Below, piece after piece: positions 1 through 7,874 of a stretch of DNA of 20,316 bases. The notes beneath the pieces are model-generated. The model worked only from the letters and a program-made list of their open reading frames with translations. It searched no databases and was not told the origin of the DNA. The stretch is from Sulfurovum sp. UBA1140 (GTDB lineage Bacteria > Campylobacterota > Campylobacteria > Campylobacterales > Sulfurovaceae). A program made the translations under genes and the position numbers. Each line of letters starts with the position of its first letter. Positions within the stretch are counted from its first letter, which is position 1. Location: assembly GCA_002311915.1 (NCBI GenBank), contig DCAF01000072.1, positions 5,555 through 25,870 on the forward strand, given 5' to 3'.

Positions 1-6
1 TATAAT
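1..6 (+). promoter_or_regulatory. Candidate -10 box of the first gene
   Basis: The window opens with a perfect TATAAT, 22 bases before the start codon of the cold-shock/DUF1294 gene. The implied start of transcription near base 13 would leave a short leader carrying the AGGAG ribosome site. The -35 region lies outside the window, so this rests on the -10 match and spacing only. Confidence 0.4.
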
Positions 7-28
7 TTGAAAATTTCTAGGAGTAGCT

Positions 29-568
29 ATGCAGGGTAAAGTTATACATTTTAATGTAGAAAAAGGTTACGGATTTATCTACTCAGACAAACATGAAGAT
101 AATATTTTTATTCATAAGTCAAATATAAAAAATAGTAATAATCTTTCACAAGGTCAAAGTGTAGAGTTTCAAGTAGAAAAAACAAAAAAAGGTCTCTCTG
201 CCATATCAGTTATCGCTGGAGATAAAGAGCAGTCTCCTTACTTTATTTTTGGAGTTTTATCTGCTCTTATTGCTATTGGAGTTTTTAGCTATCTCTATTT
301 TTACGAAACTATTCAACCCATTTTTAGCTATTTACTTGCTATAAATATTACTACCTTTTTACTTTATGGTTACGACAAACTCATCTCTGCAGGTGAAAAA
401 GTAAGAGTTCCAGAATGGAACCTACACGCTCTTGCCATACTCGGTGGTTCTCCAGCAGGTCTCTCTGCTCAAAAGCTTTTTAGACATAAAACTCTTAAAG
501 GCTCATTTCAGTTAGTCTACTGGCTAATTGTTCTTGTCCAAGTTGGACTTATTTATTGGTTAAAATAA
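29..568 (+). CDS. Cold-shock domain / DUF1294 membrane protein
   Basis: A 179-residue fusion protein. Residues 1-63 form a cold-shock (OB-fold) domain, with the nucleic-acid-binding motifs KGYGFI (13-18) and NIFIHKS (25-31). Residues ~70-112 contain two hydrophobic segments. The C-terminal part matches DUF1294, with the YGYDK motif followed by VPEWNLHALAILGG and a final transmembrane segment (~155-178). This CSD-DUF1294 arrangement is known in bacteria; its function is not established, and binding of RNA or ssDNA at the inner membrane is an inference. The ATG is preceded by AGGAG at good spacing. The stop lies 11 bases before the ispE start, so the two genes are probably co-transcribed. Confidence 0.85.
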   Translation: MQGKVIHFNVEKGYGFIYSDKHEDNIFIHKSNIKNSNNLSQGQSVEFQVEKTKKGLSAISVIAGDKEQSPYFIFGVLSALIAIGVFSYLYFYETIQPIFSYLLAINITTFLLYGYDKLISAGEKVRVPEWNLHALAILGGSPAGLSAQKLFRHKTLKGSFQLVYWLIVLVQVGLIYWLK

Positions 569-579
569 AAGGAAATATC

Positions 580-1329
580 ATGACCATAAAAGCTCACGCT
601 AAAATAAACACATTTCTAAAAATAACAGGACATAAAAATGGCTACCATACCCTAATCTCTAGGTTTATTAAAATACCTCATCTTTACGATACCATCTCCT
701 TTGTAGCACAGGAGTGTAAAACTTTTACCATTGAGGGTTGTAGTGATTTATCTGTAGAGGAAAATACCATCTACCAAGCTTTTATAGCCATGGATATAGA
801 GACAGACTTTTTTAAATACCATAAAGTAGTAGTAGAGAAAAATATCCCCTCTGGTGCTGGTCTTGGTGGTGGTTCTTCCGATGCAGCTGCCTTTATGCGT
901 CTTTTTAACAAAGTATGGAAACTTAACATTGACACTCCTACCCTTGCCCAAATGGGTTCAACTGTCGGTGCTGACATTCCTTTCTTTGTCTATGACTATG
1001 ACGCTGCTAACGTTTCAGGTTTTGGAGAAATAGTAGAGGAGTTTAAAGGTGAAGAAGCTTTTGAAGTAGAGCTTTATACTCCCGATATTCATTGTGATAC
1101 TCCTTTGGTTTATAAAACGTTTAAACAAAACTTGTTCGATGATATCGAACCTACGAGTTTTAAAGGGTGGGAGAAGCTTTCTTCTAAAGAGGTTTTGAGA
1201 AAGGTTGATGCTGTTGAGGCAAATGATTTGTATAAAGCTTCTTTGATTGCTTATCCAGAATTACAAGATGCTGCTAAAGATGGTTGGTATTTTTCGGGGA
1301 GTGGTAGTACGTTTTTTCAGATAAAATAA
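580..1329 (+). CDS. ispE: 4-diphosphocytidyl-2-C-methyl-D-erythritol kinase, copy 1 (IspE paralogue)
   Basis: IspE phosphorylates CDP-methylerythritol in the MEP pathway to isoprenoid precursors, in the cytoplasm. The 249 residues show the GHMP-kinase signatures: N-terminal KAHAKIN with catalytic Lys8, the ATP loop PSGAGLGGGSSDAA (90-103), the VGADIPFF segment with catalytic Asp132, and the C-terminal GSGSTFF loop. The start at 580 is chosen because it follows AAAGGA and aligns with the other copy; an upstream in-frame ATG at 556 would overlap the preceding gene. It lies outside the usual truB-smpB context, between the DUF1294 gene and pyrC. Compared with the second copy (8695-9459) most residues are shared but many third codon positions differ, and it lacks five residues around position 71-76. 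All motifs look intact, so it may be active. Confidence 0.85.
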   Translation: MTIKAHAKINTFLKITGHKNGYHTLISRFIKIPHLYDTISFVAQECKTFTIEGCSDLSVEENTIYQAFIAMDIETDFFKYHKVVVEKNIPSGAGLGGGSSDAAAFMRLFNKVWKLNIDTPTLAQMGSTVGADIPFFVYDYDAANVSGFGEIVEEFKGEEAFEVELYTPDIHCDTPLVYKTFKQNLFDDIEPTSFKGWEKLSSKEVLRKVDAVEANDLYKASLIAYPELQDAAKDGWYFSGSGSTFFQIK

Positions 1330-1407
1330 CAAGCAAACTCAAGAGAAAACCAAATTTTAACAAACATTGTGGCAAAATGCTCAGCAATTAAGTACCAAAG
1401 GACCACC

Positions 1408-2409
1408 ATGACCATAACCCTAAATAACCCCCTAGATATGCACTTACACCTAAGAGATGAAGATATGCTAAAAACCGTAGGTCCTCTCTCTTCTGAAAGT
1501 TTTTCTGCAGCTATTATTATGCCAAATCTTGTACCCCCTGTTGCAACAAAAGAGGCATTAATTGCCTATAAAGAGCGTATTAATAGCGTCTGTGGCAGTG
1601 ATACTTTTACTCCCTACATGACCCTGTTTTTCAAACCAACCTACACAAAAGAATTTTTAGAGAGCATTAGAGATGAATTAACAGCCATTAAACTCTACCC
1701 TGCAGGTATTACAACCAACTCTGAAGGAGGACTAAGTGGTTTTGATGTTGATGAGCTACGTATGACGCTTGATGCAATGTCTGAACTTGAAATTCCTCTA
1801 TGTATTCATGGTGAAACCAATGGTTTTGTAATGGACAGAGAAGCTGAATTTGTCTCTATTTATGAGATGTTGGCGACCAATTTTCCTAAACTGACCATTA
1901 TTATGGAGCATATTACCACAAAAGAGAGTGTGGCTGCTCTTGATAAATTTGAAAATCTTTATGCAACCATTACCCTACACCACCTACTCATTACTCTTGA
2001 TGATGTGGCTGGAGGAATGTTACAACCTCACCTCTTTTGTAAACCTATTGCAAAGCGACCAGAAGATAGAGAAGCATTACGTAAAGTGGCACTAGAGGGT
2101 CACCCTAAGGTTATGTTTGGTTCAGACTCTGCACCTCACCCTCAACATGCCAAAGAAGCTTGTGGTTGTGCTGCTGGTGTATTTACTGCTCCTATTGCTT
2201 TGCAAGTTTTAGCAGAACTTTTTGAAGAGCATTCAACAGTAGAGAAGCTTCAAGATTTTATCTCAAATAATGCTCAAAAAATTTATAAAAATATAGAAGT
2301 TCCAAACAAAGTTATTACTTTAGAGAAGAAACCATTTACTATCCCTGCAAAATATGGTGAAGTAGTACCAATGTTTGCAGGTGAAGTGATAGCATATAGT
2401 ATTGTTTAA
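1408..2409 (+). CDS. pyrC: Dihydroorotase, PyrC type
   Basis: Dihydroorotase interconverts carbamoyl-aspartate and dihydroorotate, the third step of pyrimidine synthesis, in the cytoplasm. The 333 residues carry the binuclear zinc ligands of the E. coli-type enzyme: DMHLHLRD (His12, His14), the lysine that becomes carboxylated in TAIKLYPAG (Lys95), CIHGE (His134), MEHITT (His168) and FGSDSAPH (Asp240). Length is close to the E. coli-type family. The start at 1408 follows AAAGGA at good spacing and begins directly before the conserved N-terminus; an in-frame ATG at 1369 would add 13 residues without similarity to the family. The 78-base gap after ispE holds no other gene. A hairpin follows the stop. 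Confidence 0.93.
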   Translation: MTITLNNPLDMHLHLRDEDMLKTVGPLSSESFSAAIIMPNLVPPVATKEALIAYKERINSVCGSDTFTPYMTLFFKPTYTKEFLESIRDELTAIKLYPAGITTNSEGGLSGFDVDELRMTLDAMSELEIPLCIHGETNGFVMDREAEFVSIYEMLATNFPKLTIIMEHITTKESVAALDKFENLYATITLHHLLITLDDVAGGMLQPHLFCKPIAKRPEDREALRKVALEGHPKVMFGSDSAPHPQHAKEACGCAAGVFTAPIALQVLAELFEEHSTVEKLQDFISNNAQKIYKNIEVPNKVITLEKKPFTIPAKYGEVVPMFAGEVIAYSIV

Positions 2410-2417
2410 AACCGTAA

Positions 2418-2439
2418 GTCGGGATATCCTCTTCCCGAC
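2418..2439 (+). terminator. Possible terminator after pyrC
   Basis: A perfect 7-bp stem, GTCGGGA/TCCCGAC, with an 8-base loop begins 9 bases after the pyrC stop. The following bases (GTTGTTATTG) are only moderately T-rich, so it is a weak intrinsic terminator or an mRNA 3'-end stabiliser. Confidence 0.5.
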
Positions 2440-2475
2440 AGTTGTTATTGATAATTAAATTTATATTATTATAAT

Positions 2476-2636
2476 AGACTTCATGCATAACCCTATAAGT
2501 AGTTAAGATTGTTTAGTGTGCATTAGATTTTATTAAATAGACTCGAAAACCTAGCCTTAGCTAAGTCGAGAGGATATTTAATGAAAGATGATATGCAATA
2601 AATAATATGGACTTTATAGGGTTAGGCAAGAAGTCT
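2476..2636. mobile_element. MITE-like element with 23-nt terminal inverted repeats
   Basis: The gap between pyrC and cysK (2410-2673) holds an element whose ends are inverted copies: bases 2476-2498 match the reverse complement of 2614-2636 at 21 of 23 positions (AGACTTC.TGC.TAACCC plus TATAA). The inside is also largely self-complementary: ATTAAATA..CTCGA near 2533-2548 pairs with TCGAG....TATTTAAT, so the whole unit could fold into one long hairpin. No open reading frame is present. Reading the ends as GACTTC...GAAGTC leaves a TA on each side, as expected for a TA target duplication. This is the build of a non-autonomous miniature element mobilised by an IS elsewhere in the genome; the parent family (IS630/Tc1 or an IS5 subgroup) is not decided by what is visible. 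Confidence 0.65.
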
Positions 2637-2673
2637 AATGAATTTTAAGACGGAATCTACAGGAGCATAGAAA

Positions 2674-3588
2674 ATGATAGCAAACAGCATAGAAGAACTA
2701 ATAGGAAACACTCCTTTAGTAAAATTAAGTAAACTCTCTGAACTTTCAGGAGCAACCATTTTAGGTAAATGTGAATTTATGAACCCTACTTCATCTGTCA
2801 AAGATAGAATCGCTTTGAACATGGTAAACGAAGCATTAAAAGCAGGGAAAATAGATAGTAACTCAACCATTATAGAGCCAACATCTGGAAACACAGGTAT
2901 AGGTTTGGCTGCTATTTGTGCTGCCAAGGGTCTAAAACTCATATTAACCATGCCTGATTCCATGAGTATTGAACGACGAAAACTTCTTATTCATTTGGGA
3001 GCTAAAATCGTTTTAACTCCTGCAAAAGAAGGGATGAATGGTTCTATTGTAAAAGCAGAGAGTTTGGCTAAAGAGCTAGGTGGTTTTGTTTTACAACAGT
3101 TTAATAACCCAGACAATCCTGCTATTCACAGAAAAACAACTGCTTTAGAGATTTTAAAAGATACAGATAATAATATAGATTTCTTTGTAGCAGCTGTAGG
3201 TACAGGTGGAACCCTTACTGGAACTTCGGAAATTTTAAAAGAGCAAATTCCAACACTTAAGGCCGTAGCTGTAGAACCAAGTAACTCAGCTGTACTTTCA
3301 GGAGAAACAGGAGCTCCTCATAAAATCCAAGGAATCGGTGCTGGTTTTATACCTCAAATTTTAAATACTAATATTTATGATGAAGTAATTAAAATAGATG
3401 ATAACAAAGCATTTGAAATGGCAAGAGAAGTTGCACAAACAGAAGGTTTGCTAGTAGGCATATCTTCTGGTGCCAATGTGGCAGCTGCCTTTGAAATAGC
3501 CTCATGCCCCCAAAACAAAGGAAAAGTTATAGTAACGGTTCTTTGCGATACAGCTGAGCGTTATCTATCTACAGATTTATTTGAGTAA
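2674..3588 (+). CDS. cysK: Cysteine synthase (O-acetylserine sulfhydrylase)
   Basis: A PLP enzyme that makes cysteine from O-acetylserine and sulfide in the cytoplasm. The 304 residues fit the CysK/CysM fold: IGNTPLVKL (10-18), the PLP-binding lysine in NPTSSVKDR (Lys43), the substrate loop PTSGNTG (69-75), the phosphate-binding GTGGTLTG, and GISSGAN near the C-terminus. CysK and CysM are hard to separate by eye; CysK is favoured by the general pattern. The ATG is preceded by CAGGAG. The MITE-like element lies directly upstream and may have altered or supplied its promoter. The aminotransferase-like gene follows after 16 bases. Confidence 0.88.
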   Translation: MIANSIEELIGNTPLVKLSKLSELSGATILGKCEFMNPTSSVKDRIALNMVNEALKAGKIDSNSTIIEPTSGNTGIGLAAICAAKGLKLILTMPDSMSIERRKLLIHLGAKIVLTPAKEGMNGSIVKAESLAKELGGFVLQQFNNPDNPAIHRKTTALEILKDTDNNIDFFVAAVGTGGTLTGTSEILKEQIPTLKAVAVEPSNSAVLSGETGAPHKIQGIGAGFIPQILNTNIYDEVIKIDDNKAFEMAREVAQTEGLLVGISSGANVAAAFEIASCPQNKGKVIVTVLCDTAERYLSTDLFE

Positions 3589-3604
3589 TGGTCTATAAAG
3601 AAGC

Positions 3605-4180
3605 ATGAAAAAAGAGTTGCTAGAGACCATCAAAATAGAAGATGGTCAAATTATGAACATAGAGTGGCATAACAGACGATGCAATAAAAGTAGACTTGAA
3701 CTTTTTAACGAAAAGAAAGTATTGAATCTTGAAGAGTTCATAGACCCCCCTAAAGAAGGACTTTACCGTTGTCGAATTATTTATGATAAAAAAATAAACT
3801 CTATTGAGTATATTCCCTATACTCCTAAAAAAATAAAATCTTTTAAAATTGTTAAAAGTAACATAAACTATAGTTATAAATATACCAATAGAGAAGAACT
3901 CAATAAACTTTTAGAAAATGCCTATGATGAAATTATCATTGAAAAAAATGGATTCCTAACCGATACAACCATTGCTAATATTGCTTTTTATACGGGAGAA
4001 AAATGGATAAGCCCTAAAGAGCCTTTACTTAATGGAACATTAAGAGAAAGATTACTCTCTGAGAATTTTTTAATACTTAAGAATATTAAAAAAGAAGATA
4101 TTCAAAAATATTCACACTTTGCTTTAATGAATGCTATGATAGGATTTGAAATTCAAAAGAAAATCACTATTAAATTATAA
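3605..4180 (+). CDS. Aminotransferase class IV protein, PabC-like
   Basis: A 191-residue protein that resembles the fold-type IV PLP enzymes, especially 4-amino-4-deoxychorismate lyase (folate synthesis). Visible features are WHNRRCNKSR (21-30) near the N-terminus, a likely PLP lysine at Lys92 in YSYKYTNRE, IIIEKNGFLTDTTIANIAF (111-129), and LLNGTLRERLL (141-151), which lines up with the NGI.R region of PabC. It is clearly shorter than E. coli PabC. In the GFLTD motif an Asp stands where most class IV enzymes have Glu. It may be a compact ADC lyase, but the substrate cannot be read from the sequence. It sits between cysK and the SspB-like gene with short gaps. Confidence 0.7.
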   Translation: MKKELLETIKIEDGQIMNIEWHNRRCNKSRLELFNEKKVLNLEEFIDPPKEGLYRCRIIYDKKINSIEYIPYTPKKIKSFKIVKSNINYSYKYTNREELNKLLENAYDEIIIEKNGFLTDTTIANIAFYTGEKWISPKEPLLNGTLRERLLSENFLILKNIKKEDIQKYSHFALMNAMIGFEIQKKITIKL

Positions 4181-4192
4181 AAAGAGAAAAAA

Positions 4193-4663
4193 ATGCCACA
4201 TAAAACCTTAGAAACTCAAGAATTTACAACCCTTATGAAAAAACATATTTTAGAAGTAATTGAATATATGTTTAATAGTAATCAAGAATTTTCTGTAGCA
4301 TGTGAAATTTCTGAAGTCCACTTTGAACCTTTTCTGCCTAAAAACATACATCATTCATTACCTGAGATTACTCTCTTTATGTTGGCAAACTACTCTTTTG
4401 AATCTGCTTCATTAGATAACAACTATCTCTCATTTGAAGCAGGATTTGGACCTGAGAATATAGGCTCTCTTGTACAAGTTCCTATCGGTGCAATCAAACA
4501 AGTTTTTGTGGGAGAATATCCTGTTTTTATAAATGTCTCTCCATCTTCTAAAATAGAAGAAAATATCGAAGAGAGATTTGAGGATGAAGACGAGGACAAC
4601 TCTATGAATGCCCTCTTAAATAATCCTGAAAATGCAAAGCTTCTAAAAAAGAAGAAAAAGTAA
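4193..4663 (+). CDS. SspB-like protein with acidic linker and basic tail
   Basis: A 156-residue soluble protein without a signal peptide. Residues ~12-110 resemble the ClpXP adaptor SspB: an N-terminal helix (MKKHILEVIEYMFN), a strand ending in LSFEAGFGPE, and VQVPIGAIKQVF (95-106), which parallels the VP..AV..IYA segment of SspB. After the fold comes a strongly acidic stretch (EENIEERFEDEDED) and then a short end, AKLLKKKKK. In E. coli SspB an acidic flexible linker also leads to a short C-terminal peptide that binds ClpX. The reading as a protease adaptor is an inference from this layout; alternatively it is a conserved protein of unknown function. It ends 2 bases from the convergent LysR gene. 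Confidence 0.55.
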   Translation: MPHKTLETQEFTTLMKKHILEVIEYMFNSNQEFSVACEISEVHFEPFLPKNIHHSLPEITLFMLANYSFESASLDNNYLSFEAGFGPENIGSLVQVPIGAIKQVFVGEYPVFINVSPSSKIEENIEERFEDEDEDNSMNALLNNPENAKLLKKKKK

Positions 4664-4665
4664 CT

Positions 4666-5568
4666 TTAACACTTTCCAGTAATAATATAGTTCACTACAT
4701 TATCAATAAATACATTGTTTTTATTCTCTTTAGTATAGACAATGTAAAATTTACGACTCATAGTAAAACCATAAACTCTAGACTCAAAAAGCTCTCCACG
4801 TGCAACCTCATCGGCAATAGCATGTTTAGAAATTACAGAAACAGTTGGTTGATCCTCATCTTTTTTAGCACGTTTAACACTTTGTAGAGCTGCTGTTGTA
4901 TTGGACACTTCAGATAAAACATTAAAACTTTTACATGAAACACTCAACTCTTCAAAAACTTCAGAAATTAGTTTTCTTGTATGTGAACCCTCTTCACGAC
5001 AAACCCACTTATACTCATAAAGCTCTTCTGTATTAATAGTTTTTGGTAGAGGTGTATTAGAAAAAATTACCAATTCATCATCAAACCACTCTCTATAAAT
5101 TAAACTATCATCAAAAAGTGGAGACTCTATAAGCCCTACATCAAACTTTCTATCTCTTAAACCCTCAATAATTTTATCAGTTGTATCTATGCTTAAAGTA
5201 ACATCATTGCCAATACTCTCAGAAATACTGTTTAGACACTCACCTGGAATAACATAAGAACCAATAGTATAAGAAGCTGCCAATCTAAAAGTCATCTCTT
5301 TTTTAATAATTTTTAAAACATCTTTTTCAAGAGATACAATAGACTTTTCAAGTTGAGTTACGACCTTGTATAACTCTTCCCCTTCAGGTGTTAGCTTAAT
5401 ACCATTTTTCTTTCTATCAATAATCTTTGCTTCAAGATAGTTTTCAATATATTTAATCTGTTGTGTTACAGCAGGTTGAGAAATACCCAACTTTGCTGAT
5501 GCCTTAGAAAAACTCCGTTCTCGTGCGACCGTTAAAAACGTCTCCATCTTTACAAAATCTTTTAACAT
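4666..5568 (-). CDS. LysR-family transcriptional regulator
   Basis: A 300-residue LysR-type regulator. The N-terminal winged helix-turn-helix is clear: FLTVARERSFSKASAKLGIS (11-30) followed by QPAVTQQIKYIENYL, then LTPEGEELY (59-67). A linker helix and the two-lobed effector domain follow (~90-290). These proteins usually bind DNA as tetramers and respond to a small molecule; the effector here is unknown. The gene is divergent from the uvrD-type helicase with a 164-base shared intergenic region, and convergent with the SspB-like gene. The start at 5568 follows AAGGGA. Proximity to cysK is suggestive of sulfur control but not evidence for it. Confidence 0.9.
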   Translation of the reverse strand: MLKDFVKMETFLTVARERSFSKASAKLGISQPAVTQQIKYIENYLEAKIIDRKKNGIKLTPEGEELYKVVTQLEKSIVSLEKDVLKIIKKEMTFRLAASYTIGSYVIPGECLNSISESIGNDVTLSIDTTDKIIEGLRDRKFDVGLIESPLFDDSLIYREWFDDELVIFSNTPLPKTINTEELYEYKWVCREEGSHTRKLISEVFEELSVSCKSFNVLSEVSNTTAALQSVKRAKKDEDQPTVSVISKHAIADEVARGELFESRVYGFTMSRKFYIVYTKENKNNVFIDNVVNYIITGKC

Positions 5569-5607
5569 TACATTCCCTTATAATCTTTATTAAAATTATT
5601 GTATCTA

Positions 5608-5613
5608 ATTATA
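5608..5613 (-). promoter_or_regulatory. Candidate -10 box of the LysR gene
   Basis: On the minus strand a perfect TATAAT ends 39 bases before the LysR start codon, giving a leader of roughly 30 bases that contains AAGGGA. The region is very AT-rich, so chance matches are common. Confidence 0.35.
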
Positions 5614-5656
5614 TTTAAAGTTCTTCATAAGTTCAACAAATACCTTTCGATAACAT

Positions 5657-5662
5657 TATAAT
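5657..5662 (+). promoter_or_regulatory. Candidate distal -10 box of the helicase operon
   Basis: A TATAAT on the plus strand with a poor -35 (TTCAAC, 19 bases upstream). It would give the helicase mRNA a leader of about 64 bases. It competes with a second TATAAT at 5722-5727 that lies almost on the start codon. Confidence 0.35.
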
Positions 5663-5732
5663 TTAGAGTTATTAAAATTTATAATTGAACATGCTATATT
5701 AAAAATTAATCAATAAAGTGTTATAATTAAGT

Positions 5733-7799
5733 ATGAAGAAAGTATTAGAAGCTCTAAATGACGCACAACAAGAAGCAGTAAAACATATTGATGGTCCTCA
5801 ACTCATCTTAGCAGGAGCTGGTAGTGGGAAAACTAAAACCTTAACTACAAGATTAGCTTATCTTATCTCTGAAGTAGGAATTGACCCACAAAACACCTTA
5901 ACACTAACCTTTACCAACAAAGCTGCCAAAGAGATGCGTGAACGTGCCAACGCACTCATCACCCATCAAACCTCTTCCATGCCACTTCTTTGTACTTTTC
6001 ATAAATTTGGACTTCTTTTTCTAAAATTTCATATTGAAAAACTTGGACGTGCGAACAACTTTGTAATTATTGACTCAGATGATAAAAAAAGAATTATTAA
6101 AAGAATTGCCAAAGAGAATAAAATTGATTTAAACATTGCTTTTATAAACTCAGAAATTTCTAAATATAAAAACACTCTTTTAAATGCAGATGAAATCATT
6201 AAAAAAGCAGAACTTCCTGACTATAAAAAAATTGCTATTATCTATAAAACTTATGAAACCGAAATCATAGAAAATAATTTAGTTGATTTTGATGATTTGC
6301 TTATGCTCACTTATCAAATTTTAAAACAAGATGAAGAACTTAAAAAAATAACATCAGAACGTTACAAATACATCATGGTAGATGAGTACCAAGATACCAA
6401 TGAACTACAGTTTAAACTTTTAGAACTTCTAGCGTCAGAACATAATAACCTCTGTGTAGTTGGAGATGATGACCAGAGTATTTATGGTTGGCGTGGAGCA
6501 AACATACGAAATATTTTAGAGTTTTCAGAATATTTCAAAGGAACCAAAACAGTTAAACTAGAAACCAATTATCGTTCAACTAGCCCCATACTTAAGGCTG
6601 CCAATGAGCTTATAGAGCATAATAGCCAACGAATTGGAAAGAAACTAACTTCTCATAAGGGTGATGGAATAGCTGTTAAAGTTTTTCACTCATTAGATGA
6701 ATCTTTAGAGTCACGTGCCATTGCACAAGAGGTAAAAGAGCTGTTAGCAAAAGGTGTCTCTTCCGATGAAATCGCTGTGCTTTACCGAATCAATGCCCTT
6801 TCGCGTTCACTTGAAGAGGGTTTTACCAAAGAAGGTCTATCTTTTAAACTTCTTGGAGGTATGCGTTTTTACGATAGAGCTGAGATTAAAGATATTATTT
6901 CCTATTTTAGACTATTTTCAAACCCTCATGATGACTTCTCTTTAGAGCGAGTTGTCAACAAGCCTAAACGTGCCATTGGAAAAGTATCGGTTGATAAACT
7001 AAAAAAAGCTGCGTTTGAAAAGCACTGTTCTATCTTTACCCTTATTCAAGAGAATGAAGTAACAGAGTTGGCTAATATAGTGAGTAAAAAAGCTGCTGCT
7101 TCACTAAAAGAGTTTGCAAAACATATTGAAACCCTACGAGCCGAACTAGAGAGTTCACTCTATAACTTCCTTGAGCTATTTGAAGAGCTTATAGGTATGA
7201 AAAACTTCTACGCAGCTACACCTGAAGGGCAAGAACGACTACTCAATATAGATGAATTTTATGGTTACTTTAGAGAAGCTGTCATTACAAATCCAAACCT
7301 TACTCTGGATGCTTTTTTAAATGATATTTCACTACAGAGTGAACAAGACCAACTCGATGAAAATGCCATTACCATTATGAGTATACACGCTTCAAAAGGT
7401 CTTGAGTTTGAGCATCTCTATGTCATAGGCTTAGAAGAGGAGTTCTTCCCTCTTCTTGGCGATGGATGTAACATGGAAGAGGAGCGTCGATTAGGTTATG
7501 TAGCCATTACACGTGCCAAATCTGACTTAACATTGTGCTATGTTGATAGCCGTTTCTATAAAGGACAAAGAAAACGTATAGAAAAAAGCCGTTTCCTTTC
7601 GGAAGCTGGGCTTATTCAAGGTGAATCTCTTAAAATTACAAAAGCACCGAGCTTTAAAAAAGGTGACTTGGTCAAACATAAAATCTTTGGAATAGGACGG
7701 GTACAAAGCTCCACAAAATCTGGACGAGAATACAAACTAAAAATTAATTTTGGTGGAAGTAAAAGAGAGATTTTAAGCTCTTTTGTTCAGTCTGTCTAA
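5733..7799 (+). CDS. UvrD/PcrA/Rep-type superfamily 1 DNA helicase
   Basis: A 3'-5' DNA helicase used in repair and in clearing replication forks. The 688 residues hold the SF1A motifs in order: Q motif NDAQQEAV (9-16), Walker A GAGSGKT (28-34), TFTNKAA (59-65), Walker B VDEYQDTN (216-223), GDDDQSIYGWRGA (244-256), TNYRST, a motif V region with SIHASKGLEFEHL, and motif VI EERRLGYVAITRAK. A small C-terminal domain with HKIFGIGRVQS is typical of PcrA/UvrD, which interacts with RNA polymerase in other bacteria. UvrD, PcrA and Rep are not separated safely by eye. There is no clear ribosome site: the bases before the ATG are TTATAATTAAGT. It heads a run with truB, ispE and smpB. Confidence 0.92.
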   Translation: MKKVLEALNDAQQEAVKHIDGPQLILAGAGSGKTKTLTTRLAYLISEVGIDPQNTLTLTFTNKAAKEMRERANALITHQTSSMPLLCTFHKFGLLFLKFHIEKLGRANNFVIIDSDDKKRIIKRIAKENKIDLNIAFINSEISKYKNTLLNADEIIKKAELPDYKKIAIIYKTYETEIIENNLVDFDDLLMLTYQILKQDEELKKITSERYKYIMVDEYQDTNELQFKLLELLASEHNNLCVVGDDDQSIYGWRGANIRNILEFSEYFKGTKTVKLETNYRSTSPILKAANELIEHNSQRIGKKLTSHKGDGIAVKVFHSLDESLESRAIAQEVKELLAKGVSSDEIAVLYRINALSRSLEEGFTKEGLSFKLLGGMRFYDRAEIKDIISYFRLFSNPHDDFSLERVVNKPKRAIGKVSVDKLKKAAFEKHCSIFTLIQENEVTELANIVSKKAAASLKEFAKHIETLRAELESSLYNFLELFEELIGMKNFYAATPEGQERLLNIDEFYGYFREAVITNPNLTLDAFLNDISLQSEQDQLDENAITIMSIHASKGLEFEHLYVIGLEEEFFPLLGDGCNMEEERRLGYVAITRAKSDLTLCYVDSRFYKGQRKRIEKSRFLSEAGLIQGESLKITKAPSFKKGDLVKHKIFGIGRVQSSTKSGREYKLKINFGGSKREILSSFVQSV

Positions 7800-7832
7800 A
7801 ATAAATTAATTAAAAAAATATTATTGATACAT

Positions 7833-7855
7833 AGGACAAGGGACTCCCTTGTCCT
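7833..7855. repeat. Perfect hairpin between the helicase gene and truB
   Basis: Arms AGGACAAGGG and CCCTTGTCCT (10 bp, no mismatch) enclose a 3-base loop, ACT. It starts 33 bases after the helicase stop and ends 19 bases before the truB start. No T-run follows, so it is unlikely to be a standard intrinsic terminator on the plus strand. A processing or attenuation signal, or a mobile repeat, is possible. Confidence 0.7.
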
Positions 7856-7874
7856 CAATGCTAAAAAGGTAAAA

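Noticed and set aside
556..579. Upstream ATG extending the first ispE by eight residues
   Set aside because: It overlaps the DUF1294 gene, lacks a ribosome site, and the copy 2 protein begins at the equivalent of 580.
1369..1407. Thirteen extra N-terminal residues on PyrC
   Set aside because: No family similarity and no ribosome site; the ATG at 1408 has AAAGGA.
2410..2673. Riboswitch or T-box upstream of cysK
   Set aside because: The structure is explained by terminal inverted repeats of an element, and no known aptamer motif is visible.
4664..4680. Possible bidirectional terminator between the SspB-like and LysR genes
   Set aside because: Only a 5-bp AAAGT/ACTTT match with an AT-only loop; too weak to call.
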